Shown: positions 1 to 10,858, counted from the stretch's first letter. The stretch is 64,000 nucleotides of DNA from Acholoe squamosa (GCA_949317995.1 OX439036.1:106867669-106931668); one strand, 5' to 3'. Numbers and translations: made by a program. Notes: generated from the letters alone by a model not told the origin.

Positions 1-70
1 CAAACCCTGGTTGTTCCACAAATCAGAGGCTCACTTACACAGTGTAACAGGTGCGTGTAAAAACCCTTAA

Positions 71-302
71 CCCTTTATGGGCTGATAATGCATTAATGCA
101 TCATGCCCACAGGTCATCATGATACACCAATGAAGTGCTGGCGAGTCTGCTCGCCAGCACTTCATTGGAGCATCATGACGACCCTCCGGGACTGCATCCA
201 CCCTGTAAGGTCGCATTATGCATGATTGTAGCCCTGGTGAGTTACTCGCCAGGACTGCATTCATGCATCATGACGACCAGTGGGTAATGGGGCATTACAG
301 GG
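71..302 (+). mobile_element. FB foldback element, full two-arm copy, TTAA-flanked
   Basis: Reference copy of the FB family. TTAA occurs at 67-70 and 303-306, immediately outside CCC and GGG ends. Inside the outer inverted ends (about 71-115 with 285-302 and the flanking CATCATG blocks) are arm A, a hairpin built on ACCAATGAAGTGCTGGCGAG (about 125-176, 4-nt loop), then arm B, built on tgTAGCCCTGGTGAG (about 210-275). A short linker with the paired ends GACCCTCC and GTAAGGTC separates them. No ORF of note. TTAA duplication plus CCC termini is the hallmark of piggyBac-type transposition; that affiliation is inference because no transposase is present. Orientation is defined here as + when arm A precedes arm B. 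Confidence 0.85.
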
Positions 303-306
303 TTAA

Positions 307-660
307 TGTGGGTAACATGCAAACCTCCCATCATGCATTGTGTTCACGTTTCCTGTACCAGCCGCTGGTTACGTCTTTTGGGGAGAAGCGCTAACGTGGC
401 GCCATTTTCGCTTGTAAAATATGAGCAGTAGACTTTCACATTCCCACCGGAACCACTGACACACTTCCGATCATACCGTTTCTCCCCGAAAGGGTTCACG
501 CCAGCCGCTAAGTGATCGCAGCTCCCCCTGGCGGAAATCAAGGCATCCATTTCTACTATTAAGGCCTACCAGTGCCACTGCAACTAGTGAGATATGACCA
601 AGTGAAGACCCAATTCGTACCTATGTGTTCTCGGATTTAGTCTACAGATAAGTGTTCTAG
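307..660. other. Unassigned single-copy DNA
   Basis: I see no repeat, RNA gene or convincing coding frame here. Short open frames exist on the minus strand but show no family resemblance. Confidence 0.4.
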
Positions 661-1431
661 ATGGCACTAGTTAATGTAGAATATCCCTGCGTCCACCCCA
701 GGGAAGGTAAAGTCTTTTGGCAGGATAGATTTTGGACCAGTCAAATAATTCCCTTTATAGAAATGTACCTCTGGGTGTTTTGTCTGTGCCCACTGGGCAA
801 TAGAGTTCACCCCTATAGACTTTGTCATTCTAAAGCGGTCTCAAGATTACCGGTTCCAAGATTATACATGGGTAACGCGCAACTCCCAGTTACTAATAGA
901 GAATATGGCTACCTAGGTGTCGAACTAGATGGACCCCAGACCATCCAGCCACATATAATTAATATCAACAAATCATGCAAGCTGGCAAAAATCCGGAAGT
1001 TTACTGGGAAGGAAGACTGTCTCACAATTTATAAAAGCATGATTTGCCCCACCTTTGATTACTGCAGTTTCTATACTGGTGGAGGAAACAAGACAGAATT
1101 ACATATTTGCTGCAAGCTTCTGGTTAGGGGCAATGGCATTGAAGAGCTTCACCAAATGAATAATGTAGAAAAGCTTGAATCAAGACAGAAAAGACAACTA
1201 TTAACCCTGATGTGGAAAAGATCAAAGGATAATGCAAATCTACTTATTAGAGAGGTGAGGACAAGGGGAGATAGGAAGGTGCGTTTCAGAACCCGGCAAG
1301 GAAGAACATCATGCTACCAGAGAAGCCCGTTCCATGGGGGTGTAAAACTTTGGGATGAATTACCTGAAGGCCCACAAAAAAGCAAGACATTTGACATGTT
1401 CAAAAGGAACATCAGAATGTACATACAATAA
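661..1431 (+). pseudogene. 5'-truncated LINE ORF2 C-terminus (non-LTR retrotransposon)
   Basis: An open frame of 256 codons. From about residue 75 it resembles the thumb and C-terminal part of non-LTR (CR1/Jockey-like) reverse transcriptases: YLGVELDG near residue 83, then an I-N-K-S-C-K-L-A-K helix, IYKSMICPTFDYCSFYTGG (about 122-140, the usual YxSLxxPxxDYCxxxWG block), LESRQKRQLLTLMWKR (about 176-191), and the C-terminal FHGGVKLWDELPE followed by TFDMFKRNIRMYI (about 221-254), which matches the usual GaklWNsLPe...sFkrkLk ending. The endonuclease and the catalytic YxDD palm are absent, so it cannot be active. The first ~70 residues show no resemblance and may be fortuitous. Clade (CR1, Jockey or related) cannot be fixed from this piece. 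A dead copy, not a host gene. Confidence 0.75.
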
Positions 1432-1710
1432 GAACTTTCCTGACTGCATTTCGTGCAATCTAACTACTACATTCACATTTCTTAGCTTTTCGGGCCTGTC
1501 ACACTAAATAATGACTCACTCCGTGCTATTTGATCATAATGTATTTAAACAATGTGTATATTGTACTTCCAAATCTCCACAAGACTAGTTTCATTCACTG
1601 TGGCTGGTTACTTTCTACCTTTATCTTCCGCTTGTATTGGCCAATTGTGCGCGGAAGAACGCCACTTTTAAGGTCGGTTCTGCACATTAAAAATGTCTAT
1701 CTATAAAGCC
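1432..1710 (+). mobile_element. Probable 3' untranslated tail of the LINE copy
   Basis: Directly downstream of the LINE stop codon, with no coding potential. The stretch GGAAGAACGCC followed shortly by TTAAGGTCGGTTCTGCACATTAAA resembles the 3' end style of invertebrate LINEs. The exact 3' boundary is not visible and no target duplication was found. Assignment rests on position. Confidence 0.4.
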
Positions 1711-2122
1711 TATAAAACTCGGGGCCTCTCAGGTTCGAACCAAACAGTTGTTGCTTCATTTACCACGATGTATACAAATGTCTGCCTGAAATTATGAGAG
1801 CTGCCTATACTCTTTTCTTGGTAAAAGATATCTCCAGGCTATGTCAACAAAGGGGTTGAGGATCGAGGCTATGCACCAGAATGCAGACTGCCTGTTGCAC
1901 AGTAAAAACACTCTACTGACAAATCCTCTCTGATAGAAGATGAGTCAACAGGGACTAGGTTTGTCTCTTATGTACATAAAAAACCACCCCTTCCCTTCTT
2001 AGCTCAATTACCTCACCCCTCAATCAATCACAACAGTACCTCCTCACCCTTCTGTTCCCTCCCCTGACCTACTTCGAGCTAAAGATGTGTCTCCCACGTG
2101 GAGGAGCTCACCGCTATTTTCT
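1711..2122. other. Unassigned intergenic DNA
   Basis: No repeat family or coding frame recognised. Confidence 0.4.
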
Positions 2123-2126
2123 TTAA

Positions 2127-2170
2127 CCCTTTAGGAGCGGCTTGGGCATTAATGTATCATATCAACGTTC
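2127..2170. mobile_element. FB foldback fragment (left end only)
   Basis: TTAA at 2123-2126 followed by CCCTTTAGGAGCGGCT and a CATTAATGTATCAT block, as in FB left ends. The rest of the element is not recognisable. Confidence 0.5.
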
Positions 2171-3136
2171 AATGTTGGTATATTTTTTAAACAAATTCCT
2201 TTTTTGTTGAAAACGGTTATAGAGTGATAGCGCTCCTTTTTGAAATACCGTACTCAGTTAATTATCCACAGGAAGACTGAGGGAGACCAAACTGAGGTAA
2301 ATGGGAATTTCTTCCCAGGCTCCTTTGATTTTCATTTAAGGAAAAATGTATAGTCCCAAGCAGATACCAATCTTGTTTGGTCCTCCAAGCATCCTCAATG
2401 AAGAGTACAATACGTCAATATAATTATTAGTGGCGAGAGCTACATGGTGTTGACCAAATGGGAAAATCCATTAAACCAATTCAAAGCCCTTAGAGGGTTA
2501 AATTGAACTTGGAGGCTCCATCCAAATCCAAGATGGCGCCTATCATAATGTGCCTGAACTAAAGGCCTGTGGGTTGTATTGTGTGTGGTGTAGAGAGAAT
2601 GATAGGTGCAATGTGAAGTCATTGTGTTGGTAAAGCTGTGTGTTTGATTTAATTATCCTGCTGGTAGGTCGATCAGTCAGTCGGAGAGATTGTGGATGAT
2701 TATCAGATGGAATATGGAGGGGTCTTTTATTGATGGCGCCATAAGGGCTGCTGTGTGTCTAGAGGAAGATAGCACTTTGAGGGCAGCATGGGCCTTAAGT
2801 GTATTATGCCATTTTGTTTTGACAAGTTTCATTCCCAAAGTTGCATTCATGTATCACTCCTGGTTGGCTTGCCTATCATAATTTGGGACAATGCCTGCAG
2901 GGCCCGAATGATCAGCATGGTACACTAATGTTGAACTGGCATGTCAACCATCGACACTGCATTGGTGCATTAGGGTGTTTTAAGCAGCACAGACTCTTCA
3001 TATTGAAAACGTATTTACCGCTTAGTTTGAAAACCATTTTGTTGTTTTTTTCTCAGTAAAGAACAAACAGCTTTAGAACAGGAGATGGCTGTCTATCTGC
3101 TATGGATCCAATTACATAGGGCAAAGAAATAAAGGT
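2171..3136. other. Unassigned DNA with a very degraded FB-like patch
   Basis: 2840-2970 has scattered FB-like pieces (CATTCATGTATCA, GCACTGCATTGGTGCATTA) but no intact palindrome. The rest shows nothing recognisable. Confidence 0.3.
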
Positions 3137-3372
3137 GTGTTTCCAGTTACACGCCTTTAATATCTAGGGTCGGTAGGTCGGATTTTTTTGTTTTATTTTT
3201 TTTTTTTTTGGGGGGGGGTTATATAATAAAAAAACTATGAAAAAGTCGGAAAGAAATCATAAAAATAGGGGGATAACCCTTAAAAATCGCCAAAATTCTC
3301 AAAAATCAAAAAAGAAAAGAAGCTGAGTGTCGGCCCTGATTTGCTAGGGTCGGTCGGGTAACTGGAAACGCA
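3137..3372. mobile_element. Short inverted-repeat element with GTTTCCAGTTAC ends
   Basis: GTTTCCAGTTAC at 3139-3150 is the exact reverse complement of GTAACTGGAAAC at 3358-3369. Inside each end lies a GGGTCGGT block (3168-3180 and 3346-3357), in direct rather than inverted order. The interior is AT-rich with a T-run followed by a G-run. About 236 bp, no coding capacity: a MITE-like element. No target duplication is evident. Confidence 0.55.
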
Positions 3373-3855
3373 ACTCCTTTTTTGGCCTAGGAAACTCTTC
3401 ATTTTTCAGTTAATTGAGCTATTATCAAGGAGCTTATATACCCTGTGGTATCCTTGGTGTTACTATATTGCTATCAATAATCAGACACTTATAAATGCGG
3501 GTAAATAGAAAAGGAGGTATGAGAAAATAATTTGTGGTGGTCATTGTAACCCCTGCCTATATCTGACTACAATGTACAGAGAATTAGTGTTTAAACAGCA
3601 TAAGAGGTGAATAAAGGATGTCTCAGGGTACAGATCTCCAACAGAGGGACATTAGCGGACAGTAGACAAGGGCGAACATGATGTAGGGCTATGAGGTGGA
3701 TGCCTGGACATAAAAAGGCAGGGAGGGACTAAACTAAGGGTCTGTGCCTGTGTTTTGTGACGGTGGGGTGGGGGCGTAATGAGAATAGGAGTAGAGCAGA
3801 AAGGGAGTGAGGCCTAACTTCATGATGTCTGGGACTCTGCCAGAAGCACCTTACA
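3373..3855. other. Unassigned intergenic DNA
   Basis: No repeat family or coding frame recognised. Confidence 0.4.
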
Positions 3856-3859
3856 TTAA

Positions 3860-4066
3860 CCCTTTAGATGCCGATTGTGCATGAATTACTTAATGCATTC
3901 CCATTGTTCATCATAATGCATCAATGCTTCATTCAAGCATCATGCCTACAATATTGGGTATAAGTGCTCTCGGAGAGTTGTCATGATGCATCAGTGAAGT
4001 GCTTGCCAGCACTTCATTGGTGCATCATGACGACCAATGGGCATGATGCACTCCCGCACCGGAGGG
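3860..4066 (-). mobile_element. FB foldback element, TTAA-flanked, arm B decayed
   Basis: TTAA at 3856-3859 and 4067-4070 bracket CCCTTTAGATGCC and a GGAGGG end. Arm A is intact near the right (GTGAAGTGCTTGCCAGCACTTCATTGG, around 3992-4022, nearly loopless). A decayed arm B lies to its left, so orientation is reversed relative to the 71-302 copy. Confidence 0.8.
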
Positions 4067-4070
4067 TTAA

Positions 4071-5326
4071 ATCTTCAGGTATGGGGATCGACTGTCGGGG
4101 GTGGTTGTGGGGGGGAGGGGGTAGTCTCATTTGGGGAAGGGCGTTGAGGGGGGGGGGTGACTTTGAAGTGTGCTTGTTGATGTGTGCTTTGCATGATGAG
4201 GATACAGCAGGAGGGGCACTGTAGGGTGTGGGTTGATGCTGGGAGTGGTGACGATGGGATGGGGATGGAACTTACCATTCCTGTTTGGTGCGGGGATGGA
4301 AGATGTCTTTCCCTGTTAATGAGGGATTTTCAATTCCCAAGACCTATACATTCTTATTTCAATTCAAAGCAGTTCAAAGATTTTGGTGTTCACTCACTTC
4401 CATCCCTATGGCTATGGGTTTGTATGGGAAGAGAGGGGTTGCTTGACTGGCCCAAGGTAGAACTGGGACTGCAGAGGGGGGGGGGGGTAAGAGGCAAGCA
4501 CCAGAACGGACAGGGTTACTCGGTAATCGCCCAAATCCACTTAAAACCATCATTAACCTCCCCAACCCCGCCCAACCCTCCATCAACTCCTACCCCCATC
4601 CTACTCATTCATGGTTCAATCCACCGGTAGGTAGCCCGGGTAAACTCCACTCTTCACTTCACATATCAAACTGGTGTGGAAAGGCAGTATTACAGCTATA
4701 CTGAAAATGTTGGTGATGTATATATGTTCTTGTGTTTAGAGATAAAAGGTGAAGAATTTAGAATCACCCCCCCCCCTCTCACCTACCCTTCGACTTGCCT
4801 GTCCTTCAATACCATTTCCTATTAAAAACTACGAATTAATAGCTTGTTATAAGAGCAGCTATATATCTTGTTCTAGGAGCAGCTGCAAATTCCTATAGCG
4901 AATTGCATCTTGACTTAAAAATAATGTTTTAATTTAAAATGATAGACACAAGGAAAAACAGGTGTTTTAAAAGTCCTAGAGGATCCAGAGTCAGAAAGAT
5001 CTATCATCAATCTAACCTCACTGACAGCCAGAAAAAAGTAGCAATAAAATGTTTATGAAAGGCGTGCAAAGTAATTCCATAGATTAATGCCAAATAGAAA
5101 TTGATGACTCTTAGACCACCTGATGGTAAAATCTATGGAATCATGAATGCACAATAAAGATTTGAATAAATGAACAATAAATAAAAGACTCTAGCCGCCA
5201 TCAACACATCGACACCTTATCAGTCATGGTGTTTACCCCCTAGGGGCCCACCCATCCCCAGACCCCCCCTCCTCCATAGCCCAGACTGTACTGAGTGACT
5301 AGTGATTGAATGAGGAATAGTCAACT
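4071..5326. other. Intergenic DNA with G/C homopolymers and an A-rich retroposon-like tail
   Basis: Contains homopolymer G runs near 4147 and 4478 and a C run near 4767. ATTCCATAGATT (5073-5084) is inverted at 5130-5141, just before an AATAAA-rich tract (5150-5190) that looks like the 3' tail of a decayed retroposon. No coding sequence supported. Confidence 0.35.
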
Positions 5327-5330
5327 ATAA

Positions 5331-5542
5331 CCCTTAATAATAGCATGATGCCTCCATTTTCATTCATGGTCACGATGCACAAAGGCGGTGCTGGCGAGTA
5401 ACTCACACACGGAGCTTAGGTGCTTCCGGAAAGTATTTACCCCATAGGGTCGGCATGATGCATGAATGCAGCCCTGGCGAGTTACTCGTCAGGGCTGCAT
5501 TCATGCACCATGAAGACCAATGAGCATTCAGCCCTTAAATGG
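5331..5542 (+). mobile_element. FB foldback element
   Basis: Right end is followed by TTAA (5543-5546); the left flank is ATAA, a probable decayed TTAA. Arm A is largely lost (only GTGCTGGCGAGTAACTCAC remains); arm B at about 5460-5515 is an almost perfect hairpin (GAATGCAGCCCTGGCGAG, TTA loop, and complement). Confidence 0.75.
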
Positions 5543-5546
5543 TTAA

Positions 5547-6259
5547 TCAATCAAATATGTAAATTATATTATGAGTGGCAGAGTGATCAAGATGAGTCAC
5601 TCAGTGACTGAGGTGCTCTGACTTTTGTGAGCAGCTCATACTAGAGGTGGGCCTGCAGGGAGTGGGCCAGGTGAAGGTGATCTGATCTATGGGAAAGGAA
5701 GGCATTGCATCCATCGTTACACTCTATTTTGGATATTGGGGAAGCTGCTCTTAAGAACTGCGAGACGCGCTCCAAAGAGAACGTAAAGGGGGTCATTTCT
5801 TTTTATTGCATTGTACTGGAGAAGTGCATATATCCCCCTTTACAGTAATAACCACACTGCTGCCTCTATCCACCTGGACTCAACTCCAGAAGCCCAACCT
5901 GTCTCCAAGCACCCCTCCCTATGCTGCTTGCCCCCCTTAAGCGCCCGGTGTTAGCTCAAATTATCCTTTCTGCCCCCCTTGTAGTCAGATCAAGTAGAAA
6001 AATGGGGTCCCCAGAAGAGTTCAAATGGAAATCTTCCGGGGACGAATATATATCACTATCTTGCCATCCTGATTCGACCACTGCATGCCAGAGCATGACT
6101 ACCATTCTGCGCATGTGCACCGAGCTGACCCAGGATGGACCTGTCTGAGGTAGCAAAGATAGATGGGGAGGAAGAGTGGTATATATAATAAGTCAGGATA
6201 TCATGATGGCCGACTGAGAGACCCCTTCTATCCGGGATCAAACAACGGACACTGACCCT
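5547..6259. other. Unassigned intergenic DNA
   Basis: Small overlapping frames lie on both strands around 5920-6240, but no family resemblance or splice framework is visible. Confidence 0.4.
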
Positions 6260-6263
6260 TTAA

Positions 6264-6505
6264 CTTTTCTAGGGCCGCTGATGCAGGAATGCATCGTGCC
6301 CATTGGTCGTCATGATGCACCAATGAAGTGCTGGCAAGCAGATTCACTAGCACTTCATTGGGGCATCATGCCGACTGTCCGGTAGAGTATCAATCCTGTA
6401 GGTTTGACATGATGCATGAAAGTAGCCCTGCCGAGAAACTCATCAGGCATACATCATGATGACCAATGGGCATGATGCATTAATGCATCAGCGGCCCTTG
6501 AAGGT
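6264..6505 (+). mobile_element. FB foldback element, two arms
   Basis: TTAA at 6260-6263. Outer ends CTAGGGCCGCTGATGCAGGA and the complementary ATCAGCGGCCCTTGAAGG near 6486-6505. Arm A (CACCAATGAAGTGCTGGCAAG) at about 6316-6367 is good; arm B (about 6412-6462) has lost most of its left limb. Right TTAA has mutated. Confidence 0.8.
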
Positions 6506-7094
6506 TTACTACCTGACCTCTCGCCCTCTAACCTCTACTGTCACCATAAATACATAATAAATAATCGTTCAGTAGGGAATAGGGTATTTGGTCCCAGGGC
6601 TGGTGATGGTTTAATGACCGTCCAACAGGGGTCAGCTTAGCTACTGATGCTTTAATGATACCAGAGGAATTGAAGATGCTTCATGTGCAGGCTTGCTCAT
6701 GCCATCAATCTGAATAAATCATCCCTTTTTTTTTAATTTCAGTTCTTCTACATGATCACAGAATGGTTAAGGAATATATGATAGATTGTGGGGTCTAGAT
6801 ATAGATCAGTGGTGGAGGTTTACAGTCAATACGAAAACTGGCGGGACCGAGGCTTTTGCCAACAAAATCACTGCCGAGCCTGCGGACATTGCCAGACTGC
6901 AGGATTAAATGTCTCACTGTAATCTTGGGACCTTGGGCTTCAATTTGTCTTTACTACTTGCAAATTTCGTTGCTGTTTATAATAATAATCTTGAGGTTTT
7001 CAGTCCTTCCAAGATCAATCCAGGCCTGCAGAATAATGAACTCTGCTGGACCGAATGGCCTGCGAGGGGAAAAGTTTTCGTAAAGACCGGGTTC
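6506..7094. other. Unassigned intergenic DNA
   Basis: No repeat family or coding frame recognised. Confidence 0.35.
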
Positions 7095-7209
7095 AGTAGT
7101 ACAAGAAATGGTACTGAAATAGGCAAGTGAATTAGTAGTATAGACAAAGGGGATCAGTGCCAGGATGAAGAAATGCAAACACAGGCAGGCTGTGGGGTAG
7201 TATGTGCTT

Positions 7210-7352
7210 ACCGTATTGGCCTGTAAATGCGCAGGTTCTTGAATTAGCGCCGATCTTGAATAAGCGCCGGGGGTGTTGGGGTGTTGAAATTTAAAATACA
7301 CTAACTTATGTCTTGAATACGCACCGGTCTTGAATAAGCGCTGGAGGGTTGA
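7210..7352. mobile_element. M4 element (TAAGCGCC family)
   Basis: Begins ACCGTATTGGCC and contains three copies of the motif CTTGAATWAGCGCCGG (near 7240, 7255, 7325), the signature shared with 12759-12955 and 44892-45087. The right terminus is not recognisable. Non-coding, non-autonomous. Confidence 0.6.
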
Positions 7353-7407
7353 ACCTACTTTAAACAAGAAAAATGTGGCAAGGACCATGGATAGGAGTTG
7401 CCACGGA

Positions 7408-7459
7408 TGACGTCAAGGATGACGTCACAGCGGCTGCATGACATCACTAGTGATGTCAT
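7408..7459. promoter_or_regulatory. Two CRE-type octamers and a perfect 22-bp palindrome
   Basis: TGACGTCA, the consensus CREB/ATF site, occurs at 7408-7415 and 7420-7427 (12 bp apart, about one helical turn). A perfect palindrome, ATGACATCACTAGTGATGTC plus AT, follows at 7438-7459. No adjacent gene start is identifiable, so regulatory function is speculative. Confidence 0.35.
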
Positions 7460-7860
7460 AGGCAAACCGAACTTAAAAAAAATGAGCACCCATGCACTTA
7501 CGGTAGTGGTATCTGGTGAAAGATGGGTCAGTTGTGGGAATAGATGGTACTGAAGTAGGGAAATTGAGATTAGTGAGTAGTATATGAAAAGGTGCCCTAG
7601 GGCCAGGCTAATCTCTAGCAGCCCGAAGTCAAGATAGTGTGAAGGAATGCACACAAAGACTGTGGTGTGGTGTGTGTTTAGTTGAGTTTGGTGAGGGATG
7701 GGTCGGTTGTGTAATCGTTTATAGGAAAATATGGTGCTGAAAAAAAACAGGGCAGTTAGGCTTAATGAGTAGTCTAGTAAAGGAGGGCTCAGGACCAGTC
7801 CTGTAGATAGTACTAAAATGTGAAACATCTAATCAGTGAATTTTCTACAATGAAGCCAAG

Positions 7861-7960
7861 CACTGTCGTATAAGGAATCCCTGTGGAAATAACAGTTAAA
7901 GCTTTGTCCTATATCTACTGGACAATCGCCATTAATTTGACAGCATTACTTTTACAGTGC
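7861..7960 (+). mobile_element. M3 element, internally deleted copy (CACTGTAAA family)
   Basis: Starts CACTGT and ends TTTTACAGTGC, the family's terminal inverted repeats. Inside it keeps AAGGAATCCCTGTGGAAATAAC and a GACAGCATTACTTTTACAG end, both shared with full copies such as 48141-48350. About 100 bp versus about 220 bp. Confidence 0.5.
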
Positions 7961-8060
7961 ATATAAGATATAGGAATGCTCGCAAAGACTGCGGGTACAG
8001 TGTTTTAGTGGTATCGATGAAGGATGGGTGAGTTGGGAGTACAGGAGGGCAGTCAGTAAG

Positions 8061-8685
8061 TATGCATAGGTCCGGGTTACAGGGTCAGGGCTCTAGGGAC
8101 CTGAACGGCAATTGTGATGTGTGCCTCTAGCAATGCCGAGAACCAGGCTTAAGGAACCAAGTCTTCACCATTCATAGACAGCAGATTGATCTTAGGCACA
8201 ATGCCAAAGATTTACCCGGTTTACCAGAAATCCCTGATTTCTCCCCACTGTTGTCGGTCAGCCAAATTTTCGCAAAACTGACCGATTTTCTTTTCTATTA
8301 AAAAAAGAATCAGATTTGGGGAAAATTCGCCCCACTGATGGCAGTGACAGCTGTGAAATGCCCCTTTTTTATTTTTTTTTGCGGACAGGCTTCAAAAGTT
8401 CATCACTTGAATGAATACACGTCCCTATCCTTCACATGGAACAACTTCTATTTATTTGTTCAATTATTATTTAAGTTAAGCAACATATAATATATGAAAT
8501 AAAGCAATGGTATATGCTGGTAGCTCATGCTTTGGGATATGATACATTTTTATGCTAAAATTCCAATCTCACTTAAAAAATCCTTATAGGTAGAGAGTTT
8601 TATGGCTCATAACCCATAGAAAGACTGATAAACTTACACCTGTACTTCAGCCATTCAATTTAACCCAACTGCTCCCAGGTGACCG
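8061..8685. other. Intergenic DNA with a small inverted-repeat element at 8243-8346
   Basis: CCCCACTGTTGTCGGTCAG..AAATTTTCGC near 8243 is partly mirrored by GAAAATTCGCCCCACTGATGGCAGTG near 8320-8346. It shares ends and the ATTTTCGC core with the clearer copy at 11402-11510. Rest unassigned. Confidence 0.4.
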
Positions 8686-8689
8686 TTAA

Positions 8690-9030
8690 CCCTTTTAAGA
8701 CTGCATATGCTGTCTAACTGTGTTGTCATGTTAAAGCCCCGATATGCAAGCACTGAAAGAAGACCTTGAATATTTACCTGTTTATGTAAAAGACCAGGGT
8801 AAATCCGGCCTTAAGATCTATAACTGCCAGGACGTTTATATGCTAACTAATATTCACTTCAGTCGTCCAGCTAGTAACTTGCCAATAACCCCTTGTTGTA
8901 TTATCCTCAAGCGCTTGGGAGTGTATCAGGCCTGTAGGGTCGGCATGATGCATGAATGCAGGCCTGGCGAGTGTATCGCCAGGGCTGCATTCATGCATCA
9001 TGCCGACCCAAGGCATGGTTATATGAAGTA
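8690..9030 (+). mobile_element. FB foldback element, arm A replaced by unrelated DNA
   Basis: TTAA at 8686-8689 precedes CCCTTTTAAGACTGCATATG. Arm B at about 8938-9006 is a fine hairpin: GTCGGCATGATGCATGAATG, then CAGGCCTGGCGAG and its complement, ending GCATCATGCCGACC. The middle (about 8740-8915) does not look like FB. Right end decayed. Confidence 0.65.
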
Positions 9031-9358
9031 CCCCCTTGTGGTGCATCTTTCATTTGGGTTTGTATTTTATGTCGGCGGTCCTGACAAATAATTCACTACT
9101 TTCCCTGAGGTGGTAATTCATACTGGGCTCACGGATGGTGATGGAATGGCCTTTTTGCACCATTATTCCATCTTTTTTGGAGGATGTTCTTCTTTTAAAG
9201 AGAGAGGAATAATTGATATGGGTGGAGTGGACTCCTGGTCAATAAATTTCTATCAGATATTTAAAGGCTACATAATGGGTCAGAGTCAGAAAAAATGGTG
9301 CAAACAGTGAAAAATATCTCTCCATTAGCTATCTAAATTGTGCACAGTTCTAGGATCA

Positions 9359-9507
9359 GGAAAAGGAGGGGGCACGGCCCTAAAAGAGAGGGCGCACCCC
9401 CTATTTTTGAGCAAGTTTTAGGGTCCAAAATATCTAATTAAACTCTTAAGTACTGGGGAAAAGGAGGAGCGCGCGCTCCCGTGCCCCCCTCTAAATCCGC
9501 CACTGGC
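9359..9507 (+). mobile_element. M1 element (CAGTGGCGG family), left end decayed
   Basis: Shares GGAAAAGGAGGGGGC, CGCACCCCCTATTTTTG, TTTTAGGGTCCAAAAT and AAACTCTTAAGTACTGG with the intact copy at 26641-26807, and ends CTCTAAATCCGCCACTGG. Left terminus reads GGATCAGG, so the CAGTGGC end has been lost. Non-autonomous. Confidence 0.75.
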
Positions 9508-9647
9508 ATTTCCTCAGCATGTTGCATTGGTGCTACACTGATTTGGCCACAAGTTAAGAAAGACATAGGATAGGTGATAGGCAGGGGTTCAAGGGAGGGG
9601 AGCGGTTGAGTCTGAAAGTGGTTTTAGGGTGGGTGCATGATGAGTTT

Positions 9648-9970
9648 CGGGGGCGTAGGAAGGGGGGGGGGGTCAGGGGGCCCCGGGCACCCACAATCAC
9701 AGAGGAGGTGGGGCATGAATATGTCTGGCCTCCCCCAAAATGTGTCAAGCCTCATTATGAAATGTACAAGATTCCCACAGCTCACCACTCAAATATGTCA
9801 TTAAGATAGGGAAAATGGCAGCATTGAATAAAGATAAGCCATCAAGGAATACCTTTTATATAATTCCCATACAACCATACATCAACACCAGAGCACTCAA
9901 GCCGATAATTCATGGTGGCTGGGGTGGGGGCCCCCTGGGCCCCCCAATGAAGATTTGCTTTCTACGCCTC
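9648..9970. mobile_element. M2 element (GGCGTAGGAA / TTTCTACGCC ends) with TGAGTTT flanks
   Basis: Left end CGGGGGCGTAGGAAGG, right end GCTTTCTACGCCTC. The 7-bp direct repeat TGAGTTT occurs at 9641-9647 and 9971-9977, consistent with a target-site duplication. Interior contains GGCCCCGGGCACCC, CAGAGGAGGTGGGGCATGAA, TATGTCTGGCCTCCC and, near the right end, GGCCCCCCAATGAAGATTTG; the same blocks in the same order appear at 62582-62933. Non-autonomous DNA element. Confidence 0.75.
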
Positions 9971-9984
9971 TGAGTTTGGGCACC

Positions 9985-10520
9985 GGGGGAGGATCTAGTC
10001 ATCAGCCATGTAGTACCCAGTATTAATGACCAGATCATGTGCCACATCATGGCTAGTTCATGATCATGCATGTATAGACATGGGCGAAAAGGAGGGGGGG
10101 GGGAGTGAAATTGGTGTGTGTTGGGTGCTGGCAGAGGAAGGAATGCTAGGAGGGAGGGGGGGGGATCTAGTTCTAGGGGGGGGGGGATGCTAGTCATTAT
10201 CTAGGTAGCACTATTGGAGCCATTAGGATGATACACCAAACAATAGCTAACTATGACGATGGCCAGTCAATGACATTGATGTATATGTGTTAGAAAGGGG
10301 GCTAGGGAAGGGGTTGGGCCTGGGAGTGTTTCAAGGGTGGGTGTTTGATGCAGGGGAGTTGGTTGAGAAATGCAGTAGTGGCACCGAAGTGGAAGGAGTG
10401 GTGTAGTGGGAGGGAAGGGGAGGGGGGGCTGGAAGTGGTTCTAGGGTGGGTGGTTGGGTGGTGGGTGGGAGGGAGGGAGGTGCTAGTCATCATCACAAGG
10501 TAGTATTAATGAAGCTGACG
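9985..10520. repeat. Degenerate G-rich tandem repeat
   Basis: The motif CTAGTCAT.A......GTAG.A recurs near 9995, 10190 and 10483, followed by TATTAATGA/ACTATTGGA, separated by G-rich tracts (several runs of nine or more G). Diverged units of about 190-290 bp. Non-coding; the proline-rich frames on the minus strand are by-products. Confidence 0.45.
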
Positions 10521-10624
10521 GGAGCAGGTACAAGTAGTACTTTATGACTGACTCTCATGCCACCTGGTGGTCTCTGATGTCTGTGAGCGATAATAAAGGG
10601 TCTGGCTAAATTGATGAATCAGTT

Positions 10625-10858
10625 AACATTATTTATTGCATGTAGAATCTACCAGGGACCCTTGTAAAACTGAACAGTGAACCACTGTAATTATATAGCA
10701 GGGAGCCACAGTAGTTTTGCAAGAAGCCCCAGGTGGCAGTACGGTGGCACAAGGAATCTGTCTGAAAATAATGACATCTCTGTGAAAAATAACAATGGAT
10801 ATCTGGCAAATTTGGGACAAGGATTCTGTCGTTATTTCAATGACATTTTGCTTACAGT
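10625..10858 (+). mobile_element. M3 element (CACTGTAAA family)
   Basis: Contains the family core in order: GAATCTACCAGGGACCC, AAAACTGAACAGTGAACCAC, GAAGCCCCAGGTGGCAGTAC, GGCACAAGGAATCT, GACAAGGATTCTGTCG, and ends GCTTACAGTGT. The left TIR is eroded. Non-coding. Confidence 0.75.

Larger units (their letters stand above)
7095..8060. repeat. Degenerate ~190-bp tandem array, split by an M4 element
   Basis: Recurring landmarks mark old units: ATGGTACTGAAAT near 7110, ATGGTACTGAAGT near 7544, ATGGTGCTGAAAA near 7731; and GAATGC.CRCAAAGACTG.GG near 7645 and 7974 with a looser version near 7170. The 7544 to 7731 spacing is 187 bp. The gap between the first and second units is filled by the M4 element at 7210 and a CRE-like palindrome patch. 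Units are strongly diverged. Confidence 0.55.

Noticed and set aside
71..302. tRNA or riboswitch-like cloverleaf
   Set aside because: The fold is cloverleaf-like, but it lacks A and B boxes, is flanked by TTAA, and recurs with transposon boundaries.
7355..7828. 157-codon minus-strand hydrophobic frame
   Set aside because: It spans a degenerate tandem array and the CRE palindrome; hydrophobicity comes from T-rich reverse composition.
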